Shown: positions 16,272-24,483, counted from the first letter of the stretch. The stretch is 33,793 bases of DNA from Fastidiosipila sp. (GCA_012837885.1 DUQI01000088.1:1-33793), one strand, 5' to 3'. Notes: generated by a model from the letters alone, not told the origin. Made by a program: numbers and translations.

Positions 16272-18608
16272 GTGGACATCGGTCAAAACACGATCGAGGT
16301 AGGACTTTCATCGCGCCGTGCGTTCTGGTTGACCGCAGCGCTCGCTTTTTTTATCGCCTGTGTCATGTTCATTCCGCCCCTGATCGCCGATGGCGGCATG
16401 TTGACGCTGCATGGCGATTTTGATGAGCAGCAGATCGCTTTCAACATGCACTCCAACGATCTTATCAAGTCCGGACGATGGGGCTGGGACTGGTCTGTCG
16501 ATCTAGGATCATCGTTTGTCGGCGCGTTCGGTTTTTACACGCTCGGCAGCCCTTTCTTTTGGCTCTCTGCCTTATTTCCGGCCAATGTTTTCCCTTATAT
16601 CGTCGGCTGGCTCTATATCTTAAAGTACGTGGCGGCCGCACTGGCGGCTTTCATCTTTGTCAAACACTATGTGCGAAAAAGAGAGACGGCGATGATCGTC
16701 TCCTTACTCTATGCATTTTCCGGTTTCTCCCAGATCAACTTGCTCTTTTATCACTTTCACGAAGTGATCGCCTTGTTTCCTCTATTGCTCTGGAGTCTCG
16801 ATCGTCTCGTGCTCGACAAAAAGCGAGGCTTTTTTGCTCTCATTGTCGGGCTGTCAGCTATTCTCAATTATTTCTTCTTTGTCGGGGAAGTATTGTTTGT
16901 CATACTTTATTTCTTGTTCCGACATATGCCGACGTTGAAGAGGGAAGCAAAGCTCGGCAAGACGTTGCTGGCCTGCGTCGTCGAAGGTGTGAGCGGTGTG
17001 TTACTTGCCGGTATCTTACTTTTGCCCTCTTTTCTTTTGGTCGTAAGAAATCCGCGCACGACAGGCGCACCGTTTTCCTTGACAAACATCGTTTTCCCGC
17101 TGTCGCGTTATCTGGCCTTACTGAAAGGATTGTCGCTTCCGGCCGAAACGATGGCCGGTCAGGCGGCATTCATCCAGCATGACTTTTCATCGAATGCACT
17201 CTATTTGCCGCTGTTTGGTCCGGCGTTACTCTACCCGACGAGAAAGGGTGAAGCGCTCTGGCTCAAGCGACTGCTTCTCGTCTGCCTACTGATTGCGCTC
17301 GTGCCGTTTTTAAACAGCGCGTTTTACGGTTTTACCCAGCAGTACTATGCCCGCTGGTTTTACATGCCGCTTCTTCTGATGGCGATCTTGACCGGCAAGC
17401 ATCTGGAGCGCTTGACGAAACGCGCGCTCTACCGGGGATTTGCGATATCGATCGGATTACTCGTCTTTTTGGCTATCGTTGCCCACTTTTTACAGCCGGC
17501 AGTAAACATGAAACATTTCAGACCGGATCGGCTGTGGCTTTTAATCCTGATCGCCACCGTCGGACTGCTCATCTCGTTCCTGATTCTTGTGCCCGGTAAA
17601 CTCCGCATGAAAGAGAAAAGCTCCCTCCTACTGGTAGCAGTCGTTCTCTTTTCGGCCGTAACTGGTACACTTGGCGTCCAACTGTTGAGACACGATCGAG
17701 CGAGTAAAGCCATACAGGATGACAAGTATTTCGAGTATAAGGCGCGTGTGGCGGGAACCGATGCCGTGCCGGCCGGCGCGGACAACATGCGCTTTATGCT
17801 GAATCGGCAGGTAACGAATCTTCCGACCATGATCGACAGCGCGAGCATCAATTCGTTTATCTCGACGATATCGCCGAGTCTGTTTTCCTTTTACGAGGCG
17901 ATCGGCAATCGGAGGTATGTCAGCACAAACGTCTACGCCTATACCGAGCCGCTTCTGGCTGCGCTCTCCGTCGATCGTGTCCTGACGAGACACGCAGATG
18001 TGGCAAGAACGTTGCGCCGTTTTCCTTCTCTGAAACATGCGGGGAATTGGCAGGCGGATATAGAGACGATGCAGCATTTCAATCTGCCGCATGCCGTACC
18101 GCTCGGTTTCACTCATACGCACTATTTGCCAAAGTCACAATTCATTAATCAGCCGGTTGAGAAAAGGCATCAGCTCTTGTTACAAGCCTTGATCGTCGAA
18201 GACAGTGATCTGCCGCTCGTCGAAAAGATCCTCACTCCATTGCCGGAGTCATCGCTATCGGATGATAACTGGCTAGCTGCAGCGACAACGAGACGTGAAC
18301 AATCGCCTCAGACTTTCACGCGGGATAGAAGCGGATTTGAAGCTATCTATGAACTTGAACAAGAGAGTGTAGCCTGGTATTCCGTGCCACATGAGCCGGG
18401 CTGGCGGGCGTTTCTCAATGACCAGGAAGTACCGATTATCGATTCGTTGTCACTGATGGCGATTCACCTACCTGAAGGAAAAAGCTCGGTGCGTTTTACG
18501 TATGAAACGCCCGGTCTAAAGATAGGAAGCATATTAAGTGTGGTCGGTTTGATCGCGTGTATTTCTCTCTTATTTATCAATCGAAAAAACAAGAAAAAAG
18601 CCAGCTAG
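16272..18608 (+). CDS. YfhO-family multi-pass membrane protein
   Basis: The ORF track begins at 16137 inside pdxK. The first start after the pdxK stop is GTG 16272, giving about 778 aa. No good ribosome site precedes it, so coupling to pdxK translation is likely. The N-terminal two thirds hold about 12 membrane helices, with a glycosyltransferase-like first outside loop LHGDFDEQQIAF. A large extracytoplasmic domain follows (about 470-740), then a last helix (GSILSVVGLIACISLLFI) and a lysine-rich end. This is the YfhO layout; Bacillus YfhO is linked to glycosylation of lipoteichoic acid, and by analogy this protein may transfer sugars to a surface polymer. The acceptor is unknown. It ends 12 bp from the convergent arsC. 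Confidence 0.85.
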   Translation: MDIGQNTIEVGLSSRRAFWLTAALAFFIACVMFIPPLIADGGMLTLHGDFDEQQIAFNMHSNDLIKSGRWGWDWSVDLGSSFVGAFGFYTLGSPFFWLSALFPANVFPYIVGWLYILKYVAAALAAFIFVKHYVRKRETAMIVSLLYAFSGFSQINLLFYHFHEVIALFPLLLWSLDRLVLDKKRGFFALIVGLSAILNYFFFVGEVLFVILYFLFRHMPTLKREAKLGKTLLACVVEGVSGVLLAGILLLPSFLLVVRNPRTTGAPFSLTNIVFPLSRYLALLKGLSLPAETMAGQAAFIQHDFSSNALYLPLFGPALLYPTRKGEALWLKRLLLVCLLIALVPFLNSAFYGFTQQYYARWFYMPLLLMAILTGKHLERLTKRALYRGFAISIGLLVFLAIVAHFLQPAVNMKHFRPDRLWLLILIATVGLLISFLILVPGKLRMKEKSSLLLVAVVLFSAVTGTLGVQLLRHDRASKAIQDDKYFEYKARVAGTDAVPAGADNMRFMLNRQVTNLPTMIDSASINSFISTISPSLFSFYEAIGNRRYVSTNVYAYTEPLLAALSVDRVLTRHADVARTLRRFPSLKHAGNWQADIETMQHFNLPHAVPLGFTHTHYLPKSQFINQPVEKRHQLLLQALIVEDSDLPLVEKILTPLPESSLSDDNWLAAATTRREQSPQTFTRDRSGFEAIYELEQESVAWYSVPHEPGWRAFLNDQEVPIIDSLSLMAIHLPEGKSSVRFTYETPGLKIGSILSVVGLIACISLLFINRKNKKKAS

Positions 18609-18620
18609 TATAGAAGACGA

Positions 18621-19088
18621 TCACCTATTAAAGTCCGGTAATTGCCTGTCTATAATCAGTCCCCCCGACGTGAGCTCATCTCTTTCGATTCTCGACTTCA
18701 GGTCGAGGATCTTTTCGGCAATCGTCTCAATAGTTTCTAAGAAAACATCATCCGGGAGCCCCGTTGGATCATCGAGTCCCCAATCTTCACGGTGTGATGC
18801 CGGCAGATCTGGACAATAAACGTTACATCCCATCGTTACCACGATATCGACCGACGGTATATCTTCAAGGAGTTTTGGTGACTGAGATTTCTCCATGTCA
18901 ATGTCGTAAGCCTGCTTCATCAGACGGACAGCATCCTGATTGATCCGATCCTTCGTCTTCGTGCCGGCAGAGAAGCTCTCAAACACATCGGAAGCGAGAT
19001 GTTTGCCAAGTGCTTCAGCGATCTGCGAACGGCAGGAGTTATGTACGCATATAAAGGCGACCTTCGGTTTTTCATGCTGTGTGGACAT
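18621..19088 (-). CDS. arsC: Arsenate reductase, LMW-phosphatase type
   Basis: Reduces arsenate to arsenite using a three-cysteine relay and usually thioredoxin. The phosphatase-like loop CVHNSCRS starts at Cys14 with Arg20. The relay cysteines are in TMGCNVYCP (Cys88, Cys92), and the general acid Asp is in WGLDDPTG. The short spacing of the last two cysteines fits the large ArsC subgroup with GCNVxCP rather than the S. aureus plasmid form. 155 aa, normal. ATG preceded by GGGAG. There is no arsR, arsB or acr3 next to it, so it stands alone here and must rely on an exporter elsewhere. Confidence 0.93.
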   Translation of the reverse strand: MSTQHEKPKVAFICVHNSCRSQIAEALGKHLASDVFESFSAGTKTKDRINQDAVRLMKQAYDIDMEKSQSPKLLEDIPSVDIVVTMGCNVYCPDLPASHREDWGLDDPTGLPDDVFLETIETIAEKILDLKSRIERDELTSGGLIIDRQLPDFNR

Positions 19089-19091
19089 CGC

Positions 19092-19120
19092 TTGTTCTCC
19101 CTTCGTTGGTAAACTAGATT
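19092..19120 (+). promoter_or_regulatory. Possible plus-strand promoter upstream of a 51-aa ORF
   Basis: TTGTTC (19092-19097), 17-bp spacer, TAGATT (19115-19120). The 25 bp after it contain GAGGAG and a GTG start. Confidence 0.4.
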
Positions 19121-19144
19121 AGCATGGTTCGAGGAGATCGCTGT

Positions 19145-19300
19145 GTGTCCAGAATAACAGACGACAATAGGATCATATTTGAACTTAAAAGAAAAAAGAG
19201 GTTACGAGGTAATCTGCGCCAACTTGTTTCAAGAAACATTACTCAGCTACATTTAAAACAAGGCTTATTTTATGGGCGCGTGTCTTCTAATTTTCCATGA
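19145..19300 (+). CDS. Possible small basic protein (51 aa)
   Basis: Below the ORF-track size limit. The GTG start is 8 nt after GAGGAG (19131-19136) and 25 bp after a plausible promoter. The product begins MSRITDDNRIIFELKRKKR and is rich in Lys and Arg, with no cysteine or membrane segment. No family recognised. The area is AT-richer than the flanks and contains decayed genes, so this may be a remnant; the well-placed start signals are the only positive evidence. Confidence 0.3.
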   Translation: MSRITDDNRIIFELKRKKRLRGNLRQLVSRNITQLHLKQGLFYGRVSSNFP

Positions 19301-19351
19301 GAAACGTTCTGCGTTGAAGGTTAGCGGATAAGGTTGGCAGACATCCACTTT

Positions 19352-19588
19352 TTATTGTGCTAGTGTGCTGCGTTCCTGTTCCGCGATTAGCGCGAGAGCC
19401 GTATCTTCGTCTATTGGTTCATACTGATCTACGTAACGACCATCTGGCCACATATATTCGAACAATATCCCGCTACGAGTCCAGCCTTCGCTTGGTACAT
19501 ATTCGTACTTTTCGAGACCGTTAGACTTGACGATTATTCCATCGTGATCTTGTCAGGCGTCAACAGTTAGACGTTTAAGAATTGGCAC
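19352..19588 (-). pseudogene. Decayed small gene, copy 1 (in-frame TGA)
   Basis: Reading the minus strand from GTG 19588 gives 79 codons ending in TAA at 19352-19354, with one internal TGA at codon 12 (TVDA, stop, QDHDG). After it the frame runs uninterrupted: GLEKYEYVPSEGWTRSGILF, then EYMWPDGRYVDQYEPIDED and a tail ending STLAQ. It is clearly related to copy 2, 120 bp away (shared WPDGRY.DQYE.IDE and ALIA). There is no start codon soon after the TGA, so the gene is broken unless TGA is a sequencing error. Function unknown; the parent would be a soluble protein of about 75 aa. Confidence 0.65.
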
Positions 19589-19708
19589 GTGGCGAGTTGG
19601 CTTACCTCATTGAGATAGAGAGAGGATGCCTGACTATGGATTGCGGCATCCACGATGTTTTGCGCATTGGGTAGTCTGGTGATTAGGCGATTGTAAGCTT
19701 TACGATTG

Positions 19709-19934
19709 CTATGGTAATGTCGCTTTGCTTTCTAACGCGGCGATAAGCGCTGACGCTGTCGCTTCGTCTATTTGCTCGTACTGATCCTCATAGCGACCGT
19801 CAGGCCACATATTCAAGCAACACACCGCTTCGCACCCAACCCTTACCGGCGACATATTCATGTTGAATAGCACCGTTAGCTCTAACTATAGTTCCTTTGT
19901 CGTGTTGACTGGTCAGTTTGAAATACTCAATCAT
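19709..19934 (-). pseudogene. Decayed small gene, copy 2 (2-bp deletion)
   Basis: Starts at ATG 19934 (or TTG 19940): MIEYFKLTSQHDKGTIVRAN, then GKGWVRSGVLLEY, and breaks at about 19808 because copy 1 reads EYMWPDG where this copy has lost two bases. In the next frame it resumes WPDGRYEDQYEQIDEATASA and ends in TAG at 19709-19711. The 226-bp length is two short of 76 codons, consistent with a 2-bp deletion. Together with copy 1 this is a tandem duplication in which both members are broken, by different lesions. Confidence 0.65.
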
Positions 19935-20190
19935 TGGCAATACCTTTTTTCGTGCGATTTCGGGTTAATCATGGTGCTAAATTATCATTACAAATCGGAT
20001 CGCTGTAAATCTCGTCGTTAACATGCATTTTTCGCGCAAGCTCATCAGAACAGGATGAAATGCATACACACTATGATGCCTCTTAATGCTCTTGGCATGG
20101 CACAATCAATGTATCGGATCACATTCCGTCAAGTCAATACGTCTTAAAATCTCTACTGTTTTCTTAGATGTATCTAAATTATATCCTGAG

Positions 20191-20224
20191 AAAGAGAAAA
20201 CCCTGCAACATTGCTGTTACAGGG
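20191..20224 (-). terminator. Terminator of tRNA-Val
   Basis: Minus-strand stem CCCTGTAACA / TGTTGCAGGG (10 bp, one G-T pair) with a GCAA tetraloop, followed by TTTTCTCTTT. It lies 5 bp after the tRNA CCA end. Confidence 0.9.
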
Positions 20225-20229
20225 CTTTG

Positions 20230-20306
20230 TGGTGGGTAGTAGTGGACTCGAACCACCGACCCCCTGCATGTCAAGCAGGTACTCTAACCAACTGAGCTAA
20301 CCACCC
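20230..20306 (-). tRNA. tRNA-Val(GAC)
   Basis: 77 nt on the minus strand with CCA encoded. The acceptor GGGTGGT pairs with ACTACCC (one G-T), then a D arm GCTC...GAGT, the anticodon stem CCTGC/GCAGG with loop TTGACAT giving anticodon GAC, and a T arm GGTGG-TTCGAGT-CCACT. It reads GUC and GUU valine codons. Flanked by a consensus promoter and a strong terminator, so it is an independent unit. Confidence 0.95.
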
Positions 20307-20318
20307 GAGGCGGATTAG

Positions 20319-20347
20319 AGATTACCGTAAGAATGATTTGCTGTCAA
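20319..20347 (-). promoter_or_regulatory. Promoter of tRNA-Val
   Basis: Minus strand TTGACA (20342-20347), 17-bp spacer, TAATCT (20319-20324), 12 bp before the mature tRNA 5' end. The -35 is a perfect consensus, as expected for a stable-RNA gene. Confidence 0.85.
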
Positions 20348-20401
20348 CAGCGATGTTTCAGCGGTGTCATGTTTCGTTTTATCGTGAGTCGAAAGACAAC
20401 G

Positions 20402-20436
20402 ACCGACCCCCTGCGTGTGAAGCAGGTACTCTAACC
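20402..20436 (-). pseudogene. tRNA-Val(CAC) fragment
   Basis: 35 bp differ from the nearby tRNA-Val at only two positions and cover part of the D arm, the whole anticodon arm and the variable loop. The loop reads TTCACAC, so the anticodon is CAC rather than GAC. The acceptor stem and T arm are missing on both sides, so it cannot be functional. It derives from a different valine isoacceptor, or is a mutated partial copy. Confidence 0.7.
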
Positions 20437-20530
20437 TTAAAGATACGTCATTTTTGTAATTATCACGGGGTGTGGTTTCTTTTTGCTTTCGCAATTCATG
20501 CTACCCTGAGAGCGGTCAAAGGAGGTTTGT

Positions 20531-22021
20531 ATGCGCCGTTTTATTTTGGCTTTGGATTCCGGTACATCTTCGTGCAGAGCGTTGCTTTTTAACGAGAATG
20601 GCAGCGTGGCAGCGATGGCGCAAAAACCGTTGCGATCCGTTTTTCCGCAGCCGGGTTGGGTTGAACAAGACGCCGATGATATTTGGGCGACGACGCTTAG
20701 TGTGGCGGTCGAGGCGATGAGCCGTATCGGGGCGAAGCCGACAGATATTCACGGCATCGGCATCACCAATCAACGGGAGACGACGCTGCTATGGGATAAG
20801 GCGAGCGGACAGCCGGTGGCGCCGGCGATCGTCTGGCAGTGCCGTCGCACGACGCCGATCGTCGAGCGACTGAAAAAGGAAGGATTTTCCGACTTTCTTA
20901 TTGAGCGGACAGGGCTTGTCCTCGATCCGTATTTTTCTGCGACGAAGATTATGTGGCAGTTCGAACAGTCGCCCTCGCTTTTTGCTGCAGCGAAAAGAGG
21001 AGATATCCTGTTCGGTACGGTCGATGCCTGGCTGATCTACAAACTGACCGGTGGCAAGGTGCATGCGACCGATATCACGAATGCGTCACGTACGCAGCTT
21101 TTCAATATTCACACGCGTACTTGGGATGACGACATACTGCAGACACTTGATATTCCTCGTTCGCTTCTACCCGATGTCGTGCCGAGTGCCTCGATTATCG
21201 GTAAGACCGATCCGTCGCTGTTCGGCGCGGCATTGCCGATCGCTTCTTCGGTCGGTGATCAGCAGGCGGCCCTTATCGGGCACGGCGGCGTCGATACGGG
21301 GGCTGCAAAATGTACGTTCGGCACCGGCTGCTTTCTTCTGATGAACACCGGTTCCGTGGCGGTCAAAAGTCAAAATGGTCTTCTCACCACGATCGCTTAC
21401 GGTCTCAAGGATGACGTGCGTTATGCACTGGAAGGCTCGGTATTTACCGCCGGTCAGGCAATCTCCTGGCTGAAAGACGAACTCGATTTTTTGAAAGATG
21501 AAGCCGACTCGGATGCGGTGTCCCGCTCGGTGTCGGATACGAACGGTGTCTATGTCGTGCCGGCATTTACCGGTCTCGGTGCACCTTACTGGGATCCGTG
21601 CGCGAGCGGCACCATCGTCGGCTTAACGGCCGGCGCCAATAAGGCACATATCGTGCGGGCGACAGTCGAATCGCTCGCCTATCAGGCGATAGACGTCCTG
21701 CAGGCGATGCGCGGCGACAGTGGACTTTCAGTCTCATCCCTGCATGTAGACGGCGGTGCCTCGAAAAACGATCATCTCCTGCAGACACTCGCCGACTTGC
21801 ATAACGATACGGTCGTACGTCCCGCCGATATCGAAGCGACTGCCAAAGGGGCGGCTTTCCTGGCTGGCATCGCGCTCGGAATTTACACGAAGAAGACGCT
21901 GCCGGTCGCCGAGAAGTCAGGCACGACATTTCGTCCATCGCTCGATGAGAAGGCGCGTGCGGAGCGTCTCCACGGCTGGCACAAAGCGGTGCGGGCGGCC
22001 CGTGCATTCGGTGACGATTAA
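20531..22021 (+). CDS. glpK: Glycerol kinase
   Basis: FGGY-family kinase converting glycerol and ATP to glycerol-3-phosphate. 496 aa, normal. Seen: the N-terminal phosphate loop LALDSGTSSCRALLF (usually DQGTTSSR), GITNQRETTLLWDK and PAIVWQCRRT for glycerol binding, SVGDQQAALIG with the catalytic Asp, GTGCFLLMNTG, EGSVFTAG, FTGLGAPYWDP and the C-terminal ATP-binding DGGASKND. The AAAGGAGG site before ATG is strong. In PTS-regulated Gram-positive GlpK a His in YHFYG is phosphorylated by HPr; here the place reads PSLFG, without His. No glpF or glpD is adjacent. The stop overlaps the SRAP start (TAATG). Confidence 0.96.
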   Translation: MRRFILALDSGTSSCRALLFNENGSVAAMAQKPLRSVFPQPGWVEQDADDIWATTLSVAVEAMSRIGAKPTDIHGIGITNQRETTLLWDKASGQPVAPAIVWQCRRTTPIVERLKKEGFSDFLIERTGLVLDPYFSATKIMWQFEQSPSLFAAAKRGDILFGTVDAWLIYKLTGGKVHATDITNASRTQLFNIHTRTWDDDILQTLDIPRSLLPDVVPSASIIGKTDPSLFGAALPIASSVGDQQAALIGHGGVDTGAAKCTFGTGCFLLMNTGSVAVKSQNGLLTTIAYGLKDDVRYALEGSVFTAGQAISWLKDELDFLKDEADSDAVSRSVSDTNGVYVVPAFTGLGAPYWDPCASGTIVGLTAGANKAHIVRATVESLAYQAIDVLQAMRGDSGLSVSSLHVDGGASKNDHLLQTLADLHNDTVVRPADIEATAKGAAFLAGIALGIYTKKTLPVAEKSGTTFRPSLDEKARAERLHGWHKAVRAARAFGDD

Positions 22022-22644
22022 TGTGCGGACGCTATTACATCGACTACGAGGTCGATCTGATCCTGGGCGAAATTTACGAGTCATTATTTTTGTCGGGTGA
22101 ACTCGATCGATTTCAGTCGTTCAGGGAAGTTTTTCCCGATACGATCGCAGCGACCTTGGTAGAAGACGATAAGAAAGCAATCTCCGTCTCGGCCAAGCGC
22201 TGGGGCGAAAAGCGGGGTAAGTTCTTCGTGATCAACGCGAGGCAGGAGACGATTTTTGAAAAGCCGATGTTTAAGGATGCGATTGAGCGCTATCGTTGTG
22301 TTATTCCGGCATCCGGTTTCTACGAATGGGCTTCGGTCGGTCGACAAAAACAAAAGTACAAGATTTCGAGTCAGAGATCCGAGCCGATCTATATGGCAGG
22401 CCTCTATTTACCGAAACAAGAAAACGATCACTATGTGATCATAACGACGGCGTCGGAAGGCGACATGAGTTTCATCCACCATCGCTCCCCGATCTTGCTT
22501 TCGGCTGATGAGTATCCGGAATATTTGTCCTCGTTATCGTTCGCGCGCCAAAGACTTGCGAAGCCGAATGAGCCGCTTAGCATTATCCCCGATGCCGGCG
22601 ACGAGCCGGTGCAACTTAGTTTTCTCGATCTAGGGCTGCAATAA
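22021..22644 (+). CDS. SRAP-family abasic-site/DNA crosslink protein (YedK/HMCES type)
   Basis: Members form a stable thiazolidine crosslink with abasic sites in single-stranded DNA through Cys2 and so shield them during replication. Present: Cys2 in MCGRY directly after the initiator Met, NARQET (Asn72, Arg74, Glu76), GFYEW (Glu102) and IHHRSP (His153), the full active-site set. 207 aa. Translationally coupled to glpK through TAATG, an odd functional pairing. Its last 29 bp overlap the convergent helicase gene. Confidence 0.95.
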   Translation: MCGRYYIDYEVDLILGEIYESLFLSGELDRFQSFREVFPDTIAATLVEDDKKAISVSAKRWGEKRGKFFVINARQETIFEKPMFKDAIERYRCVIPASGFYEWASVGRQKQKYKISSQRSEPIYMAGLYLPKQENDHYVIITTASEGDMSFIHHRSPILLSADEYPEYLSSLSFARQRLAKPNEPLSIIPDAGDEPVQLSFLDLGLQ

Positions 22645-23776
22645 GCGCGGCCGGATTATCGACGAATGTCGGCTCTGAGTCGACAGCCCGCATTATCTCA
22701 TGCAACCGCTGATCGCCGGTCGGCGCTAAAAAGGTGAGGGCGACTCCCTTTTTTCTGGCGCGTCCGGTGCGACCGATGCGATGCAGGTAGTTTTCATTTT
22801 CAGTCGGCAGGTCATAGTTGACGACGAGATCAATATCGTCGATGTCGAGACCTCTGGCCGCGATGTCAGTTGCCACTAAGACGGGAAGGTTGCCTTTTCT
22901 AAAGCGGCTTAATACGCGTTCTCTCTGGTTTTGTCGGATGTCGCCATGGATCTCATCGACGCCGATTTTTTTAGCCTTGAGTTTCGATACGACCATCGAT
23001 GCCGACTGTCTCATATTGACGAAGATCATGGTGCGATCGAACACGCCGGCAGAGAAGAGCTCTGTCAAGGCATCGATTCTCTCGGCGCCGTTGGCCCGCA
23101 TGACAAACTCGGAGATATCCGGCTTATCGATACCTTCTTCCGGTACCAGAATCTCGACCGGTTCTCTCTGGTACAGATAAGAGATATCCATGACGGAGCG
23201 CGAGAGCGTCGCAGAGAACATCGCAATCTGGCTGACACGTCGCATTTTATCGAGGATGAAACGGACGTCTCTGACAAAGCCCATATCGACCATGCGGTCG
23301 GCTTCATCCAAAATGCACATCTCTACGAGATCGAGGCGCAACGCGCGGCGTTTCAGCATATCGATCAGGCGGCCGGGAGTCGCGACCACAATCTGTGGTT
23401 TCCGTTTCAATGCTTCCATCTGGCGGCGAATCGACTGACCGCCGTACACGACGACCGTCTCGAGCCATGGGCGGTTGTAAGTGAGGCTTTTTAAATCATC
23501 GGCGATTTGAATCGCAAGCTCTCTCGTCGGTGCCAAAATGACCGCCTGTAGCTCACGTCTATTCTTCTCAATATGTTCGACGATCGGGATGCCGAAAGCG
23601 AGAGTCTTACCGGTACCGGTCGGCGCTCGGGCAATGATATCGTGCCAGCCGAGCATCGGTACGATCGTTCTTTGTTGAACCGAGGTCGGCGTAATAATCT
23701 TAATCTGGTCGAGGGCTTCGAGCGTCTCACTCGAAAGCCCCATTTTCTGAAATGAATCGATGGGTGTGCTTAACAA
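22616..23776 (-). CDS. DEAD-box RNA helicase, short core form
   Basis: ATP-dependent RNA unwinding. Motifs in order: Q-motif region TPTSVQQ (29-35), motif I APTGTGKT (51-58), PTRELA, TPGR, DEAD (157-160), SAT (188-190), ATDIAARGLDI and HRIGRTGR. At 386 aa it consists of the two RecA domains only, without the basic or RNA-binding tail seen in CsdA, DbpA or CshA, so the substrate cannot be guessed. The start is TTG, 5 nt after GGAGG. The 3' end overlaps the SRAP gene. Confidence 0.95.
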   Translation of the reverse strand: MLSTPIDSFQKMGLSSETLEALDQIKIITPTSVQQRTIVPMLGWHDIIARAPTGTGKTLAFGIPIVEHIEKNRRELQAVILAPTRELAIQIADDLKSLTYNRPWLETVVVYGGQSIRRQMEALKRKPQIVVATPGRLIDMLKRRALRLDLVEMCILDEADRMVDMGFVRDVRFILDKMRRVSQIAMFSATLSRSVMDISYLYQREPVEILVPEEGIDKPDISEFVMRANGAERIDALTELFSAGVFDRTMIFVNMRQSASMVVSKLKAKKIGVDEIHGDIRQNQRERVLSRFRKGNLPVLVATDIAARGLDIDDIDLVVNYDLPTENENYLHRIGRTGRARKKGVALTFLAPTGDQRLHEIMRAVDSEPTFVDNPAALIAALDREN

Positions 23777-23800
23777 ATTAACCTCCGTTTTCTCCTGACA

Positions 23801-23828
23801 ATTGTATCATGCCGGAGCTGTTTGTCAG
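23801..23828 (-). promoter_or_regulatory. Promoter of the DEAD-box helicase
   Basis: Minus strand CTGACA (23823-23828), 16-bp spacer, TACAAT (23801-23806), giving a short leader to the TTG start at 23776. Confidence 0.65.
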
Positions 23829-23916
23829 TGCTGCGTCTTGGGCCGTAGATAAAGCTAATACAGACGTTACTGGTGTATTCCGATTAAAGAGCATAGAATA
23901 GGCAAAGGAGGGCAGC

Positions 23917-24483
23917 ATGGCAGATTTCAATGAAGCAAAGACGGCGCTCGAAGCGTATCGTTTTTTTGACATCAAAGACGGCAAAGAGAAGGGGGATCGT
24001 TTGCTCGAGCCGTGGATTTTACTTCTGACGATAGGGCGTGCCGGCATCTCCGGCCGACGTCTGAAACGCTTTGAAAAACAGCTCGCACAGTTTTTTGCTC
24101 GTAAAGAGATTAGCGAGGCTGTGGCCATGGCCGGCCCGGAATCGGAGCGCCTGCTCTACGAGCAGCTTCTCGACTCGGCGCGCAATTATCTTCGCATCAC
24201 CGTCGCGGATCCAGGCTACAACAGCAGTCTTTTCGGCCTGATCAAGTTGAAAGACGAAGATCGCGAAAGAAAACTGGCAGCCGATGTACACAAGTTTATG
24301 CAAGGCCCGCTGCTCATGCTCGATGAGAGCCCGTACCGCGCCGTGATGATGCGGGCGCTGCACCGCGCTTTTCTTGAATCGCAAGAAGACGGTCAGGAAT
24401 GGTTCGACGGCTGGCGTGAGTCTTTGGACTTAGAACACCGGACCAAGCTCGACAGTATCTTACAATCGCCAGAAGCCGATTAA
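23917..24483 (+). CDS. Unrecognised soluble protein (188 aa)
   Basis: ATG with a strong AAAGGAGG site. The product is charged and mostly helical, without signal peptide, membrane segment or cysteine. The start (FNEAKTALEAYRFFDIKDGK, then EKGDRLLEPW) loosely recalls small uncharacterised clostridial proteins of the DUF6553 kind, but I would not assign it. It has its own gap upstream and ends sharing TTAA with the convergent regulator gene. Function unknown. Confidence 0.75.
   Translation: MADFNEAKTALEAYRFFDIKDGKEKGDRLLEPWILLLTIGRAGISGRRLKRFEKQLAQFFARKEISEAVAMAGPESERLLYEQLLDSARNYLRITVADPGYNSSLFGLIKLKDEDRERKLAADVHKFMQGPLLMLDESPYRAVMMRALHRAFLESQEDGQEWFDGWRESLDLEHRTKLDSILQSPEAD

Larger units (their letters stand above)
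19301..20190. other. Gene-poor AT-richer stretch between arsC and tRNA-Val
   Basis: Apart from the two decayed small genes there is no ORF with good start signals. It contains an imperfect long inverted repeat (ATGCATTT 20023-20030 with AAATGCAT 20058-20065) and a 14-bp palindrome TTAGATGTATCTAA (20164-20177). No transposase or integrase remnant is recognised. Confidence 0.5.

Noticed and set aside
16478-17182. 234-aa plus-strand ORF inside the YfhO-family gene
   Set aside because: Alternate-frame shadow with arginine-rich, cysteine-rich composition and no start signals.
20086-20592. Short ORFs over the tRNA and tRNA fragment
   Set aside because: Their sequence (VDSNHRPPACQAGTLTN and similar) is the well-known false translation of tRNA genes.
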